Notes under the pieces: model-generated
What the model was told of the DNA's origin: nothing
Database searches by the model: none
What the model saw: only the letters and a program-made list of their open reading frames with translations
DNA from: Rhodocyclaceae bacterium
GTDB lineage: Bacteria; Pseudomonadota; Gammaproteobacteria; Burkholderiales; Rhodocyclaceae
Assembly (NCBI GenBank): GCA_016791115.1
Contig: JAEUNL010000073.1
Span: forward strand, 1-64,000
Length of the DNA: 64,000 bases
Direction: 5' to 3'
Shown here: piece by piece, positions 10,341 through 20,123 of the stretch
Layout: every line of letters begins with the position of its first letter
Position numbering within the stretch: the first letter of the stretch is position 1
Position numbers and translations under genes: made by a program

Positions 10341-11369
10341 ATGCGCCGTCCCTGGAAATCCGACTTGAACAATTCTCCCTACGTCCGCAAGCCGGCCAGC
10401 GTGCAGAGCGTCATGCTCCGGGTACTGCTCGCGCTGGTGCCGGGCATTGCGGCCTATGTCTGGTACTTCGGTGCCGGGATCCTGGTGAACCTGGCGATCG
10501 CATCGGCCGCCGCACTCGCCGGCGAGGCGGCAATGCTGCACGCACGCGGCCGCCCGATGGGCATCTTCCTGGCCGATCTGTCTGCCATCGTCACCGCGTG
10601 GCTGATCGTGCTGACCTTTCCGCCGATCGTGCCTTGGTGGATCACGGCGGGCGCCACGCTGTTTGCCATCGTCATCGTCAAGCAGCTCTACGGCGGACTG
10701 GGCCAGAACCCCTTCAACCCGGCGATGGCCGCCTACGCGATCACCATCGTCGCCTTCCCGGCGCTGATGTCGCAGTGGCCGCACGCCGGCGTGGACTTCG
10801 CATCGCAGCTCGACCTGATCCTTGGGGGCGAACGCACGCTCGATGCCATCACCGGCGCCACGCCGCTCGACGCGCTGCGCACCGCGATGCATTCCGCGGC
10901 CGGCACCCAGACGGTCGCGCAGGTGCTGGCCGGCGGCACCGCGTTCGGCCTGTTCGGCGGACGCGGCTGGGAATGGATCGCCGTTGCGTACCTGCTTGGC
11001 GGCCTGTATCTGTGGCAACAGCGCATCATCTCCTGGCACATGCCGGCAGCGTTCATCTCGGGCATCGTCGTGGTCGCCGGACTGCTACACCTGATCAATG
11101 CCGACCAGTTTGCGGCGCCGATCTTTCACCTGCTCTCAGGCGGCACGATGCTGGCGGCGTTCTTCATCGTCACCGACCCGGTGTCGGGCGCCACCACGCC
11201 GCGCGGCAAGCTGATCTTCGCCGCCGGCGCCGCATTGGTCACGGTAGTCATCCGCACCTTCGGCGCCTATCCGGACGGCATCGCCTTCGCCGTATTGCTG
11301 ATGAACATCTGCGTGCCGCTGATCGACATGAAGACGCAGCCACCGGTGTTCGGGCACAAGGACGACTGA
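10341..11369 (+). CDS. rnfD: Rnf electron transport complex subunit D
   Basis: RnfD is a membrane subunit with covalently bound FMN. The 342 residues from the chosen ATG contain SPYVRKPASVQSVMLRVLLA, the usual RnfD start region, about eight to nine membrane segments, and SGATTPRG, the flavin-attachment threonine motif. The start is uncertain. ATG 10341 puts the conserved region near the N-terminus, while an in-frame ATG at 10296 adds 15 residues; neither has a good Shine-Dalgarno. The rnfC stop lies 73 bases upstream. Confidence 0.92.
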   Translation: MRRPWKSDLNNSPYVRKPASVQSVMLRVLLALVPGIAAYVWYFGAGILVNLAIASAAALAGEAAMLHARGRPMGIFLADLSAIVTAWLIVLTFPPIVPWWITAGATLFAIVIVKQLYGGLGQNPFNPAMAAYAITIVAFPALMSQWPHAGVDFASQLDLILGGERTLDAITGATPLDALRTAMHSAAGTQTVAQVLAGGTAFGLFGGRGWEWIAVAYLLGGLYLWQQRIISWHMPAAFISGIVVVAGLLHLINADQFAAPIFHLLSGGTMLAAFFIVTDPVSGATTPRGKLIFAAGAALVTVVIRTFGAYPDGIAFAVLLMNICVPLIDMKTQPPVFGHKDD

Positions 11370-11381
11370 GGCTCGAACGCA

Positions 11382-12053
11382 ATGATGAATCCGTCCAGCG
11401 TCACCACCGTTTCCCTGCGCACGGCCTTGACGCTGCTGGTTTTCACTGTGGTGTTTACCGGCGTCATGGCGTGGACGTACTCGGCCACCAAGCCCGCGAT
11501 CGACCTCGCCGCGCGCGAGGAGAAAATGCTGTTGATCAACGAGGTACTGCCGCGTGCGGAGTACGACAACGATCTGCTGGAGGACCATGTCGAACTCGGT
11601 CCGACACGGCAACTGGGCATCGACGACACGGCGCGCGTCTATCGCGCCCGCAAGGGCGGCCAGCCGGCCGGTCTGGTGATCGAGGCAATCGCGCCTGACG
11701 GCTATAGCGGAAGGATCAACCTGGTGATCGCGGTGCGTGCCGACGGCAGCGTTTCGGGCGTGCGCGTCACCGCGCATCGCGAGACGCCCGGCCTGGGCGA
11801 CTACATCGACCCGCGCAAGGACAAGCGCAAGGACGCGCCCTGGATCACCCAGTTCAACGCCAAGGGTCTGGCGCAGTTGCCCGAAACGCAGTGGCGCGTG
11901 AAGAAGGATGGCGGAAGTTTCGATTTCGTCACCGGCGCAACGATCAGTGCGCGCGCCGTCACCAACGCGGTCGGGCGCGCGGTGGTTTTCGCCGCCGCAC
12001 AGCGCGACAAGCTATTCGCTGCCCCGAACGGCAGCAGATTGCCTTCATCCTGA
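11382..12053 (+). CDS. rnfG: Rnf electron transport complex subunit G
   Basis: RnfG carries a covalent FMN facing the periplasm. The 223-residue protein has an N-terminal membrane helix (residues ~10-35) and the flavinylation motif TGATIS near residue 185, in the (S/T)GAT(S/T) pattern used by flavin transferase ApbE. No apbE gene is seen in the window. The gene follows rnfD by 12 bases. Confidence 0.95.
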   Translation: MMNPSSVTTVSLRTALTLLVFTVVFTGVMAWTYSATKPAIDLAAREEKMLLINEVLPRAEYDNDLLEDHVELGPTRQLGIDDTARVYRARKGGQPAGLVIEAIAPDGYSGRINLVIAVRADGSVSGVRVTAHRETPGLGDYIDPRKDKRKDAPWITQFNAKGLAQLPETQWRVKKDGGSFDFVTGATISARAVTNAVGRAVVFAAAQRDKLFAAPNGSRLPSS

Positions 12054-12066
12054 GCAGGAGCCCGGC

Positions 12067-12780
12067 ATGAGCGAACAGACCACGCAGACCATCGCCGAAG
12101 AAGCACTGGAGGCCGCCACGTCACCGTGGAAGGACATCGCCTGGAACGGCATATGGAAGCAGAACACCGGCCTGGTGCAGATCCTCGGCCTATGCCCAAT
12201 CCTCGCCATCAGCACCAGTTTCGTCAATGCGGTATCGCTCGGGCTGGCTACCATCCTGGTAATGGCAATGGCCAACGTGGCGATCTCGCTGTTGCGCAAC
12301 CTGATCCCCTACGAGATCCGCATCCCGGTGTTCATCCTGATCATCGCCGCGCTGGTCACGGTGGTCGACCTCGCCTTCAACGCGTGGCTGCACCCGCTCT
12401 ACCTGGTACTCGGCATCTTCATTCCGCTGATCGTCACCAACTGCATCGTGCTGGCGCGCGTCGAAGCCTTTGCCGCCAAGAACACGCCGCTCGAATCGAC
12501 CGTCGACGGCATCGCCATGGGCATCGGGCTGCTCTGGGTGCTCGCGCTCCTCGGCGGCGTGCGCGAGATCGTCGGCACCGGCCAGTTGTTCGGCGGCATC
12601 GAGATGATCGTTCCCTCGCTGCGCCCGCTGCAGGTGCTGCCGGCCGATTACCCGGGTTTCCTTGCCGCCGTGCTGCCACCCGGCGCCTTCATCTTTCTCG
12701 GCTTGCTGATCGCAGGCAAGAACTGGCTCGAAGCGCGAGCCGCCGCACGCGCGTTGCAGCAGGCTTCGCCGGCGCACTGA
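12067..12780 (+). CDS. rnfE: Rnf electron transport complex subunit E
   Basis: RnfE is the integral membrane partner of RnfA. The 237 residues hold about six hydrophobic helices and the motif QNTGLVQILGLCPILAIS, the pseudo-symmetric counterpart of the RnfA cysteine motif. The ATG follows AGGAG by seven bases. The reading frame is open further upstream but that part overlaps rnfG. The gene completes the operon in the order A-B-C-D-G-E. Confidence 0.96.
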   Translation: MSEQTTQTIAEEALEAATSPWKDIAWNGIWKQNTGLVQILGLCPILAISTSFVNAVSLGLATILVMAMANVAISLLRNLIPYEIRIPVFILIIAALVTVVDLAFNAWLHPLYLVLGIFIPLIVTNCIVLARVEAFAAKNTPLESTVDGIAMGIGLLWVLALLGGVREIVGTGQLFGGIEMIVPSLRPLQVLPADYPGFLAAVLPPGAFIFLGLLIAGKNWLEARAAARALQQASPAH

Positions 12781-12981
12781 CCGGGCATCGCGGCGACCGC
12801 CACCGCGGTCACCGCACTGGCCTGGAAGCCGCATCCGCGCTTGCCCCTGGGCAGCCCATCCCGGCGAGCGCCATTCCATGCGAATCACAGGAATGGCACC
12901 TCTGGAAACGCCATCCTGTGCGCCTCCCAGAGCACCCATCGTAGCGCGCCATCGTGCCCCGCGATGGCGGATAATCGCGAC

Positions 12982-13614
12982 ATGTCGCCCAGGAAGATCC
13001 GCGAACTGTTCGCCCGCTTTGCCGCCGCCAACCCGGAACCGCGGGGCGAACTGGAGCACGAGACACCGTTCCAGCTGCTGATCGCCGTGATCCTTTCGGC
13101 GCAGGCGACGGACAAGAGCGTCAACCTCTGCACGCGCAAGCTGTTCCGCCTCGCGCCCGACGCCGCCCGCATGGCCGCCTTGGGCGAAGACGGCGTGGCC
13201 GACTGCATCCGCACCATCGGACTCTATCGCAATAAGGCGAAGAACGTGGTCGCCACCGCCCGGCTGCTGCTCGAACGCCACGGCGGCGAGGTGCCGAACG
13301 AACGCGAGGCGCTCGAGGCGCTGCCCGGCGTCGGGCGCAAGACCGCCAACGTGGTGCTCAACATTGCCTTCGGCGAGCCGACCATCGCGGTGGATACGCA
13401 CATCTTCCGCGTCGGCAACCGCACCGGTCTGGCGCCCGGCAAGGATGTACTCGAAGTCGAACAGAAACTCATGAAGGCGGTGCCGCCGGGATTCCGCCTG
13501 CACGCCCACCATTGGCTGATCCTGCACGGGCGCTACGTTTGCAAGGCGCGCAAGCCCGATTGTCCGGCCTGCCTGATCCGCGATCTGTGCGCTTTCGTCG
13601 ACAAGACCGCGTGA
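12982..13614 (+). CDS. nth: Endonuclease III, DNA glycosylase/AP lyase
   Basis: Nth removes oxidised pyrimidines and cleaves the abasic site in base excision repair. From this ATG the protein is 210 residues, matching the family (about 211). It has the helix-hairpin-helix LPGVGRKTANVVL, the catalytic aspartate in VDTHIFR, and a C-terminal [4Fe-4S] cluster CKARKPDCPACLIRDLC. An in-frame ATG six codons earlier is also possible. rnf-nth is a conserved order in proteobacteria. An 8-bp inverted repeat (12947-12954 with 12962-12969) sits just before the gene. Confidence 0.96.
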   Translation: MSPRKIRELFARFAAANPEPRGELEHETPFQLLIAVILSAQATDKSVNLCTRKLFRLAPDAARMAALGEDGVADCIRTIGLYRNKAKNVVATARLLLERHGGEVPNEREALEALPGVGRKTANVVLNIAFGEPTIAVDTHIFRVGNRTGLAPGKDVLEVEQKLMKAVPPGFRLHAHHWLILHGRYVCKARKPDCPACLIRDLCAFVDKTA

Positions 13615-13656
13615 CGATGCCGTGTTCACTGTACCCAGCGAAGGAAACCTGAACTC

Positions 13657-14757
13657 ATGGCGATTGCCGTAGCCACCGCACTGATCCGCGGCACCGACGC
13701 ACTGCCCGACCTGGCCGTGACCGCTGTCAAGCTCGCACTGGAGCGCGCCCGCCTCGAACACCCGCACAGCGTGATGCTGTTTCTCACCAGTGAGTTCGCG
13801 CGCAACGTCCATGCGGTGCTCGCCGGTGCATCGCGCGCGGCGAACTGCCTGAACGTCTGGGGCTGCACCGCACCCGGCGTGCTGACCGAGCAGGACTGGG
13901 CGATCGATCAGCCGGCCGCCTGCGCCATGGTGATCGGCGACGGCGTTGCGCTGGGCCCGCCCCGCGGCCAGCCAGCGCCCGGGCTGTCGCCACAACTCTC
14001 GCTTGCGGTTCCCAGCGCGGCAACCGCCGCCTGGCTCGACGAGGGCGTTGCGCGGTTCGGCATCGTCTCCACCGATGCCGGCGCCCAGGCACCGGGACGC
14101 GTATGGGGCCATGGACAGCCCACGCCCGAGGGACGCGCGACCGCCGTATTCTCAGGCGCCCGCATGGCGATCGGCGTGGCGCGCGGCATCCGCGCGCTGG
14201 GCGAGGTGCAGATGGTCGACGCATCCGACGGCTATGATGTCCATCGCCTGGGCAACCAGCTCGCGCTGAACAGCCTGTTGCGCGCCCTGCCACCGGAATT
14301 GCGCGAAGAAGCCCGCCTGCCTTTCAATCAACTCTTCGTCGGCGAAGTGACCGAGGCGCTGGACAACGCCGTCGAATGCGGCCGTTTCCGTGTGCTGCCG
14401 CTGATATCGGTCAATCACGACGACCGCTCGGTCACGCTGGGCCAACGCATCGAGCCTGGCGCACGGCTGTTCTGGGGCCTGCGCTCGCCACTCGGCGCCG
14501 AGGAGGACATGCGCCGCACCGTCGATGCCGCCGCAGACGAAATTGGCGACCCGCCATCGTTCGGCGTGCTGTTTTCATGCATGGGCCGCGGACCATACTT
14601 CTATGGCGGACAGGATCGCGACCTCGACATCGTGCGCAACCGCTATCCCGGCCTGCCGCTCATCGGCGCCTACAGCGCGGGCCAGATCGCGCCGCTCTAC
14701 GAAGGCAATGCGCTGATCCAGAACAGCGCGTTGCTCGCATTGATAAAGGCTGACTGA
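13657..14757 (+). CDS. FIST domain sensory protein
   Basis: The 366-residue protein matches the FIST_N plus FIST_C architecture, a predicted small-ligand (possibly amino acid) sensory module. Visible family features are the N-terminal region GCTAPGVLTE, the central HRLGNQLALNSLL, and the C-terminal SCMGRGPYFYGG and GAYSAGQIAPLYEGN. There is no attached kinase or cyclase domain, so it would have to act through a partner. Its stop overlaps the start of the DUF1841 gene by one base. Ligand and partner are unknown. Confidence 0.85.
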   Translation: MAIAVATALIRGTDALPDLAVTAVKLALERARLEHPHSVMLFLTSEFARNVHAVLAGASRAANCLNVWGCTAPGVLTEQDWAIDQPAACAMVIGDGVALGPPRGQPAPGLSPQLSLAVPSAATAAWLDEGVARFGIVSTDAGAQAPGRVWGHGQPTPEGRATAVFSGARMAIGVARGIRALGEVQMVDASDGYDVHRLGNQLALNSLLRALPPELREEARLPFNQLFVGEVTEALDNAVECGRFRVLPLISVNHDDRSVTLGQRIEPGARLFWGLRSPLGAEEDMRRTVDAAADEIGDPPSFGVLFSCMGRGPYFYGGQDRDLDIVRNRYPGLPLIGAYSAGQIAPLYEGNALIQNSALLALIKAD

Positions 14758-15185
14758 TGTACAACCCGACACGTGATCAGGCAAGACAGTTCTTCATCGA
14801 GGCGTGGCGCAAGCATCGCGAGCACCTGCCGCTGACCGAGCTCGAGGTGATTGCTGCCGACCTGGTCAAGCATCATCCCGAGTACCACGCACTGATCGAG
14901 AACCCGGAATCGGCCATGGCGCGCGAGTGGACGCCGGAAATGGGCGAGACCAACCCGTTCCTGCATCTCTCGCTGCACCTTGCGATCGAGGAGCAGCTTT
15001 CGATCGACCAGCCGCATGGCCTGCGTGCCGCCTTCGAGGCGCATTTCTCGCGGCTCGGCGACCGCCACGAAGCGCTGCACATCGTGCTCGATGCGCTGGC
15101 CGAAACCGTCTGGCGCTCGCAGCGCGACGGTGCGCCACTGGACGGCCTGGCCTACGTCGAACGGGTACGACGCGGCAAGCCCTGA
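14757..15185 (+). CDS. DUF1841 family protein
   Basis: A 142-residue soluble protein beginning MYNPTRDQARQFF with the conserved NPFLHLSLHLAIEEQ segment of DUF1841, a family restricted largely to beta- and gammaproteobacteria. No catalytic motif is recognised. It is translationally coupled to the FIST gene by TGATG and is followed two bases later by a small exported protein. The histidine-rich HPEYH and HLSLH parts could bind metal, which is inference. Confidence 0.85.
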   Translation: MYNPTRDQARQFFIEAWRKHREHLPLTELEVIAADLVKHHPEYHALIENPESAMAREWTPEMGETNPFLHLSLHLAIEEQLSIDQPHGLRAAFEAHFSRLGDRHEALHIVLDALAETVWRSQRDGAPLDGLAYVERVRRGKP

Positions 15186-15187
15186 CC

Positions 15188-15751
15188 ATGCCTTCGTCGA
15201 ATCGGCTGCTGGCAGCGTTGCTCTCGATCGCCTGCGCCACGGCCAGCGCAGCTGGCGAACTGCCTGCCCCGCCAACCGCCGCCCAGGCCTACACCGAAGA
15301 CCAGTTGCTGAAGTGGCTGGGCGCGCTCAAACCCGTGACGCGCGCGGTGCTCGAAGTGCGCCTGCCGGCCAGTTTCACGCCGCGCCAGGAAACACGCTAC
15401 CGCATCACCTGGGTTGGCGAGACCTCGCGCGTACGCGCCTGGTTTGCCGAGATCGATTTCGTGCAGGGCGGCGACGAGGCGTGGGTACGCCTGCGCCTGC
15501 AGCCGAACAACACGATCAACCGAGCGCGGGCACAAGCCGTGCTGGGCAACTTCGAGCCGATGCCGCCCCCTTCGCCACCGCCGCTGTCGCCGACGCAGGG
15601 GCCGATCGAGAACCCGGTGTTCAGCCGCGTTTACGCTCGCACGCGGCTTTCAGGCGAGCGTACCTTGAACCTGGTTTTCGAGCCGCCGGAGCGCGGCGGC
15701 AGCCTGTTCGAAGTGGTATTGACCCAGCCAGCGGCCGAGCCGCTACGCTGA
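15188..15751 (+). CDS. Small exported protein of unknown function
   Basis: A 187-residue protein with a signal peptide (residues 1-22, ending ATASAAG) and a short proline-rich segment, MPPPSPPPLSP, near residue 125. The remainder looks beta-rich (LNLVFEPPERGG) and shows no known domain. It starts two bases after the DUF1841 stop, so it is probably the third gene of the FIST-DUF1841 operon. It overlaps the convergent cytidylyltransferase gene by nine bases at the 3' end. Function not recognised. Confidence 0.7.
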   Translation: MPSSNRLLAALLSIACATASAAGELPAPPTAAQAYTEDQLLKWLGALKPVTRAVLEVRLPASFTPRQETRYRITWVGETSRVRAWFAEIDFVQGGDEAWVRLRLQPNNTINRARAQAVLGNFEPMPPPSPPPLSPTQGPIENPVFSRVYARTRLSGERTLNLVFEPPERGGSLFEVVLTQPAAEPLR

Positions 15752-16378
15752 GACGAATGCCGCGAGATCGGCCGGCGTGTCGATGTCGAGCAGGACACCC
15801 GGATCATCGACGTCGAGGTGCGTGATGCGTTCCGCATTCGCCGCGAGCACCGCACGGGCGCCGCTGTCGCCGTCGAGTGCACGCAGCGCATCGCGCCAAT
15901 CCCGCGCGAATCCGACCGGATGGCCGCGCCGCCCGCCGTGAAACGGGGCCGCAATCGAGGCGCCCGCGCGGATCGACCGCGCCACGCATTGCATGGTATC
16001 GACACGTATCGCCGGCATGTCGGCGAGTGCGATCACCCAGCCGCCGGCATCGCTCGCGGCGTCGACACCGCGAGCCAGCGTGTGGCCCATGCCGCGCGAT
16101 GCGTCGGCGGCGACGACGACTTCGACACCGAGTTCACGCAACGCGCTTTCGAGTGCGGGTGCAGATCCGGCAGCGACCACGGCCAGGGTTCGATTGCAGG
16201 CACTTGCCAGTACACGTGCCGCGCGACATGCCAGCGGCACGCCGTCCGCGAGCGGTTGCATCAGCTTGTCGCCGCCGTAGCGGCGACCGCTGCCGGCAGC
16301 AAGCAGAATGCCGACGATCGGTTCAGCCGATGACACTGGCGCAGGCGCCCGCTTCGCTGTCTGCATCGGTGCGGACAC
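15743..16378 (-). CDS. MocA-like molybdenum cofactor nucleotidyltransferase
   Basis: The 211-residue protein has the MobA/MocA fold signature LLAAGSGRRYGGDK (residues 26-39), which binds the nucleotide, and ALADMPAI, which contributes the metal-binding aspartate. Family members transfer CMP or GMP to molybdopterin. Proximity to xdhC and to Mo-hydroxylase subunits favours a MocA-type role making molybdopterin cytosine dinucleotide for the IorB-like enzyme. Its start (16378) lies 56 bases inside the end of xdhC, indicating coupled translation. Confidence 0.85.
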   Translation of the reverse strand: MSAPMQTAKRAPAPVSSAEPIVGILLAAGSGRRYGGDKLMQPLADGVPLACRAARVLASACNRTLAVVAAGSAPALESALRELGVEVVVAADASRGMGHTLARGVDAASDAGGWVIALADMPAIRVDTMQCVARSIRAGASIAAPFHGGRRGHPVGFARDWRDALRALDGDSGARAVLAANAERITHLDVDDPGVLLDIDTPADLAAFVSA

Positions 16379-17327
16379 CCGCCGTCACCCCATGCTTGAC
16401 GGCCGTGATCTCGGCCAGGATCGAAACGGCGATCTCGGCCGGCGTGCGACTGCCGATGAAAAGGCCCACCGGTCCGTGCAGGCGGCCGACCTCGGCTTCC
16501 GACAGATCGAAATGCTCGCGCAGGCGTGACTTGCGCATGGCCGTGTTACGCCGCGAACCGAGCGCGCCGACGTAGAACGCCGGAGATTTGAGCGCCTCGA
16601 GCAGCGCCATGTCGTCCAGTTTGGGATCGTGCGTGAGCGCTACGATCGCGGTATGCGGATCCGGTTCGATCGCCAGCACGGTATCGTCGGGCATGCCGGC
16701 TTCGAAGCGGGTGTTGGGCACCGGCCACTCGGCGCCATACTCTTCGCGCGGATCGCAGACGACCACCTCGTAGTCGAGTGCCAGCGCCATCTGTGCCAGC
16801 ACCACGGACAACTGCCCGGCACCAATGATCAACAAGCGCCACTGCGGGCCATGGATCGTGGTCAAGCGGGTGCCGTTCCACTGCAAGGCATCGCCACGCC
16901 GCGCATCGGCGATGTGCACCGATCCATCTGCAAGATCGATGCTGCGAGAGGCAAGTCGGTGCGCGAAAATGCGCTGCGCGAGCAGGTCCAGCAGTGCCAC
17001 GTCGGGTGCCGGTTCGATCACCAGTTCCAGCGTTCCACCGCACGGCAAGCCGAAGCGGGTCGCATCCTCTCGCGTCACGCCGTAGACGAGCGTGAACGGG
17101 CGTTCGCCGGCCAGGCGGCCGTCAGACATGCGGGCGATCAGGTCGTCCTCAATGCAGCCGCCCGAAACCGAGCCGACCATCACGCCATCGTCGCGCAGCG
17201 CCAGCCACGCACCGGGCGGCCGCGGCGCGGAGCCCCATGTGCGCGCCACGGTCACCAGCGCACAGCGCCGATCGTGCGCGAGCCAGCGCCGGGCGGCTTC
17301 GAGAACCTGGAGATCGGTGCTGTCCAT
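16323..17327 (-). CDS. XdhC/CoxI family molybdenum-enzyme maturation protein
   Basis: XdhC proteins bind molybdenum cofactor and promote its sulfuration and insertion into xanthine-dehydrogenase-type enzymes. The 334 residues show the N-terminal XdhC_CoxI domain (GSVSGGCIEDDL) and the C-terminal Rossmann domain (LLIIGAGQLSVVLA, then GALGSRRNTAMR). It lies nine bases downstream of the IorB-like gene and before the cytidylyltransferase, so the chaperone, cofactor-tailoring enzyme and substrate enzyme form one operon. Confidence 0.92.
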   Translation of the reverse strand: MDSTDLQVLEAARRWLAHDRRCALVTVARTWGSAPRPPGAWLALRDDGVMVGSVSGGCIEDDLIARMSDGRLAGERPFTLVYGVTREDATRFGLPCGGTLELVIEPAPDVALLDLLAQRIFAHRLASRSIDLADGSVHIADARRGDALQWNGTRLTTIHGPQWRLLIIGAGQLSVVLAQMALALDYEVVVCDPREEYGAEWPVPNTRFEAGMPDDTVLAIEPDPHTAIVALTHDPKLDDMALLEALKSPAFYVGALGSRRNTAMRKSRLREHFDLSEAEVGRLHGPVGLFIGSRTPAEIAVSILAEITAVKHGVTAGVRTDADSEAGACASVIG

Positions 17328-17336
17328 TGACCGTCC

Positions 17337-19559
17337 TCAGGCCTTGAGCAGCTCGGTCTCGATCGGCAGGCTGCGCAGCCGCTTGCCCGTTGCCGCCGCA
17401 ATGGCATTCGCCACCGCCGGCGCCAGCGGCGGCACCGCCGGCTCGCCGATGCCCGTGGGTTTCTCGCCAGAGGGGACGATGTGAACCTCGACCTTCGGCA
17501 TCTCGGAAATCGAGATCTGCTGATAGTCGTGGAAGTTCGACTGCTCGACGACGCCCTCCTTCAAGGTGATGCGACCGTAAAGCACGGCGGACAACGCGAA
17601 TCCGACCGACCCCTCGACCTGCGCCTTGATGACGTCCGGGTTGACCGCCACGCCACAATCCACCGCCGCCACGACGCGGTCGACGCTGAAGCTGCCATCC
17701 GGCTTGACGGTCACCTCGGCCACTTCGGCGACAAAAGAATGGAACGATTCATGAACCGCCACGCCACGACCACGGCGCTCGCCAGGTTTTCCAGCAGGCA
17801 ATGGAGTTCCCCAGCCAGCCTTCTCGGCGGCCAGTTTCAGCACGCCAGCATGACGCGGGTGCTTCGACAGCAGGCCGAGGCGGAAGTCGACCGGATCCTT
17901 CTTTGCCGCGACAGCCAATTCATCGATGACGATCTCGGTCGAAAACGCAGTGTGGGTCGACCCGACTGAGCGCCACCACAGCACCGGCACGCCGATGTCC
18001 TTGGGCGTATGCAGATCGACCAGCAAGTTCGGAATCTGATAAGGCAGTGTCGATGCACCCTCGACCGATACAGCGTCGATCCCGTCCTTGATCAGGAATG
18101 CCTCGAAGGGCGAGCCCAGGATGATCGACTGCCCGACCAGCCGATGCTTCCACGCGACCGGATTGCCTTGTGCGTCAAGCGCCGCCTGCAGGCTGTGGTG
18201 GAACATCGGCCGGTAGTAGCCAGCCTGCATGTCGTCTTCGCGCAGCCACACCATCTTGACCGGCACATTGAGGCCGCTCGCCTTGACGATGCTGGCCGCT
18301 TCGAGCACGTAGTCCGAGTCCTTGTTGGCACGCCGTCCGAAACCGCCGCCCGCATAAAGCGAATGTATCGTGACTTTCTCGGGCGCGATTCCGAACAGTG
18401 CGGCCACCCGACCCTGGTCGGCGGTGTGCATCTGCTCGCCATTCCACAACTCGCAAGTGCCGTCCTTGTTGAGGCGCACCACGCAGTTCATCGGCTCCAT
18501 TGCCGCATGCGCGAGATAGGGAAACTCGAAGCTCGCCTCGATCTTCTGCGCGGCGCCCGCGAGCGCAGAATCAGGATCACCGTCCTTGCGCGCAATCGCT
18601 CCCGGCGTCTTCGCCAGCTCGCGATATCGGGTCATGATCTCGTCGCTGCCGATGCGAAATGCCGTTGCTTCGTCCCACTCTACGCTCAGCGCATCGCGGC
18701 CCTGTTTTGCACTCCAGGTGTTCTTTGCGAGCACCGCCACGCCAGTCGGTATCTGCACTACCGCAACCACGCCCTTGACTGCTTTCGCCTTCGTGGCGTC
18801 GAACGACGTCACCCTCGCCCCAAAACGCGGCGGATGGGCAACGACCGCAGTCAGCATGCCCGGCAGATGGATGTCTTGCGTGAAGATTGCCTTGCCTGTG
18901 GTCTTGCCAAGGCTGTCCTTGCGCGGCGCATGCTTGCCGACGAGCTTGAAATCCTTCGGATCCTTGAGCGCAACTTCAGCCGGCACAGTCTGCGACGCGG
19001 CAGCGGCCGCCAGTTGGCCGAAGTTGGCTCTTCGCTTCGACGTGGCGTGCGCGACTACTCCGTTCGAAACCGTGATCTCGTCCGCCGGTACCTTCCACTG
19101 TTGCGCAGCCGCGGCAACCAGCATAGCGCGTGCGGAGGCACCTGCCTTGCGCAGCTGTTCCCAGGAATTGGCGATCGCGGTGCTGCCACCGGTGCCCTGT
19201 GCCGGCCCCCACAGCAGGTTGTTGTATCGCTTGGCATCGGCCGGCGCACCTTCGACACGGACCTGCGCCCAGTCGGCATCGAGTTCTTCCGCCACGATGG
19301 TCGCAAGCCCGGTGTAGCTGCCCTGTCCCATCTCGAGGTGCTTGGCAAAAACCGTGACGCTGTTGTCGGATCCAATGCTTACGAAGGCATTGGGCTCGAA
19401 CGACGTGCTCGCCGTCCTGATGGCAGCCTTACCCACTGCACCAGGCAGATACACTGCAAGCGTGAGACCGGCCGCCCCCTGAAGGAAGCGACGCCTGCTT
19501 TCATTCTCGATGCGCGCCTCGCCCGGCGCGCCGCCGTGTTCCAGATATACACGCCTCAT
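17337..19559 (-). CDS. Molybdopterin-binding subunit of an IorB-type aldehyde/N-heterocycle oxidoreductase
   Basis: A 740-residue large subunit of the xanthine oxidase family, isoquinoline-1-oxidoreductase beta type. A Tat-type signal [11 protein letters not shown] (about residues 21-31) implies export in folded form. Motifs include [11 protein letters not shown] (molybdopterin contact) and GIGEPAVPP, with the active-site glutamate in GxGE. Such enzymes hydroxylate aldehydes or N-heterocycles and use a [2Fe-2S] small subunit without FAD. The partner gene overlaps by four bases (ATGA). No cytochrome c subunit is encoded here. The substrate cannot be read from sequence. Confidence 0.9.
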   Translation of the reverse strand: MRRVYLEHGGAPGEARIENESRRRFLQGAAGLTLAVYLPGAVGKAAIRTASTSFEPNAFVSIGSDNSVTVFAKHLEMGQGSYTGLATIVAEELDADWAQVRVEGAPADAKRYNNLLWGPAQGTGGSTAIANSWEQLRKAGASARAMLVAAAAQQWKVPADEITVSNGVVAHATSKRRANFGQLAAAAASQTVPAEVALKDPKDFKLVGKHAPRKDSLGKTTGKAIFTQDIHLPGMLTAVVAHPPRFGARVTSFDATKAKAVKGVVAVVQIPTGVAVLAKNTWSAKQGRDALSVEWDEATAFRIGSDEIMTRYRELAKTPGAIARKDGDPDSALAGAAQKIEASFEFPYLAHAAMEPMNCVVRLNKDGTCELWNGEQMHTADQGRVAALFGIAPEKVTIHSLYAGGGFGRRANKDSDYVLEAASIVKASGLNVPVKMVWLREDDMQAGYYRPMFHHSLQAALDAQGNPVAWKHRLVGQSIILGSPFEAFLIKDGIDAVSVEGASTLPYQIPNLLVDLHTPKDIGVPVLWWRSVGSTHTAFSTEIVIDELAVAAKKDPVDFRLGLLSKHPRHAGVLKLAAEKAGWGTPLPAGKPGERRGRGVAVHESFHSFVAEVAEVTVKPDGSFSVDRVVAAVDCGVAVNPDVIKAQVEGSVGFALSAVLYGRITLKEGVVEQSNFHDYQQISISEMPKVEVHIVPSGEKPTGIGEPAVPPLAPAVANAIAAATGKRLRSLPIETELLKA

Positions 19560-20014
19560 GCCAGTGACCTCGCTGCTTCATGGATCGCTGCGCGGATGCG
19601 CACATACGTGGCGCAGCGACAGATGTTGCGTCCCATCGCGGCGTCGATGTCGGCATCGCTCGGTTTGCGATTGGTCTTGAGCAGGGCAACCGCGCTCATG
19701 ATCTGCCCCGACTGGCAATATCCGCATTGCACGACGTCGAGTTTCTGCCATGCCGCCTGGACTGCCTTCCCGATCCGATCTGCGTCCACACCTTCGATCG
19801 TGGTCACCTTCTTGCCGACTACCGTGGATAGCGCAGTCGTGCAGGATCGGACCGGCTTCCCGTCGACATGAACCACGCACGCTCCGCAGAGCGAAACACC
19901 GCAGCCATACTTGGTTCCTGTCAGATGCAGGTCGTCGCGAAGCGCCCATAGAAGCGGCGTATCGGGGTCGGAATCCACCCGCATGTTCTTGCCATTGACA
20001 TTGATCGTTATCAC
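19556..20014 (-). CDS. [2Fe-2S] small subunit of the IorAB-type molybdenum hydroxylase
   Basis: The 152-residue protein has a plant-ferredoxin-like N-terminal cluster ([16 protein letters not shown]) and a C-terminal helical cluster ([10 protein letters not shown] and [10 protein letters not shown]), the arrangement of IorA and CoxS-type subunits. It transfers electrons from the Mo centre. It has no signal peptide and probably travels with the Tat-exported large subunit (inference from the family). It is the first gene of the module, 109 bases after acuI. Confidence 0.92.
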   Translation of the reverse strand: MITINVNGKNMRVDSDPDTPLLWALRDDLHLTGTKYGCGVSLCGACVVHVDGKPVRSCTTALSTVVGKKVTTIEGVDADRIGKAVQAAWQKLDVVQCGYCQSGQIMSAVALLKTNRKPSDADIDAAMGRNICRCATYVRIRAAIHEAARSLA

Positions 20015-20058
20015 GTTCTCTCCATTGTCGCCCGTCGGGCGGTGCCTCCGTTAGTGGG

Positions 20059-20069
20059 CCGTCCGACGG
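20059..20069. promoter_or_regulatory. Small inverted repeat upstream of the Mo-hydroxylase operon
   Basis: CCGTC and GACGG form an inverted repeat around one central base, 45 bases before the start of the [2Fe-2S] subunit gene. A second symmetric stretch, GCCCGTCGGGC, lies at 20030-20040. Either could be an operator; no regulator is identified and GC-rich DNA gives such motifs by chance. Confidence 0.3.
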
Positions 20070-20123
20070 ATTGGTTCATTCGTTCAGGCTCGAAGATGTG
20101 AATGTCGCCTGTACGCCAAGAAG

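Noticed and set aside
12947-12969. 8-bp inverted repeat before nth as a terminator of the rnf operon
   Set aside because: There is no T-run after it and it is only 13 bases from the nth start. It could be chance or a weak structure, so it is mentioned only in the nth entry.
12190-14112. 640-codon minus-strand frame across rnfE, nth and the FIST gene
   Set aside because: It covers three clearly coding plus-strand genes and shows no family similarity.
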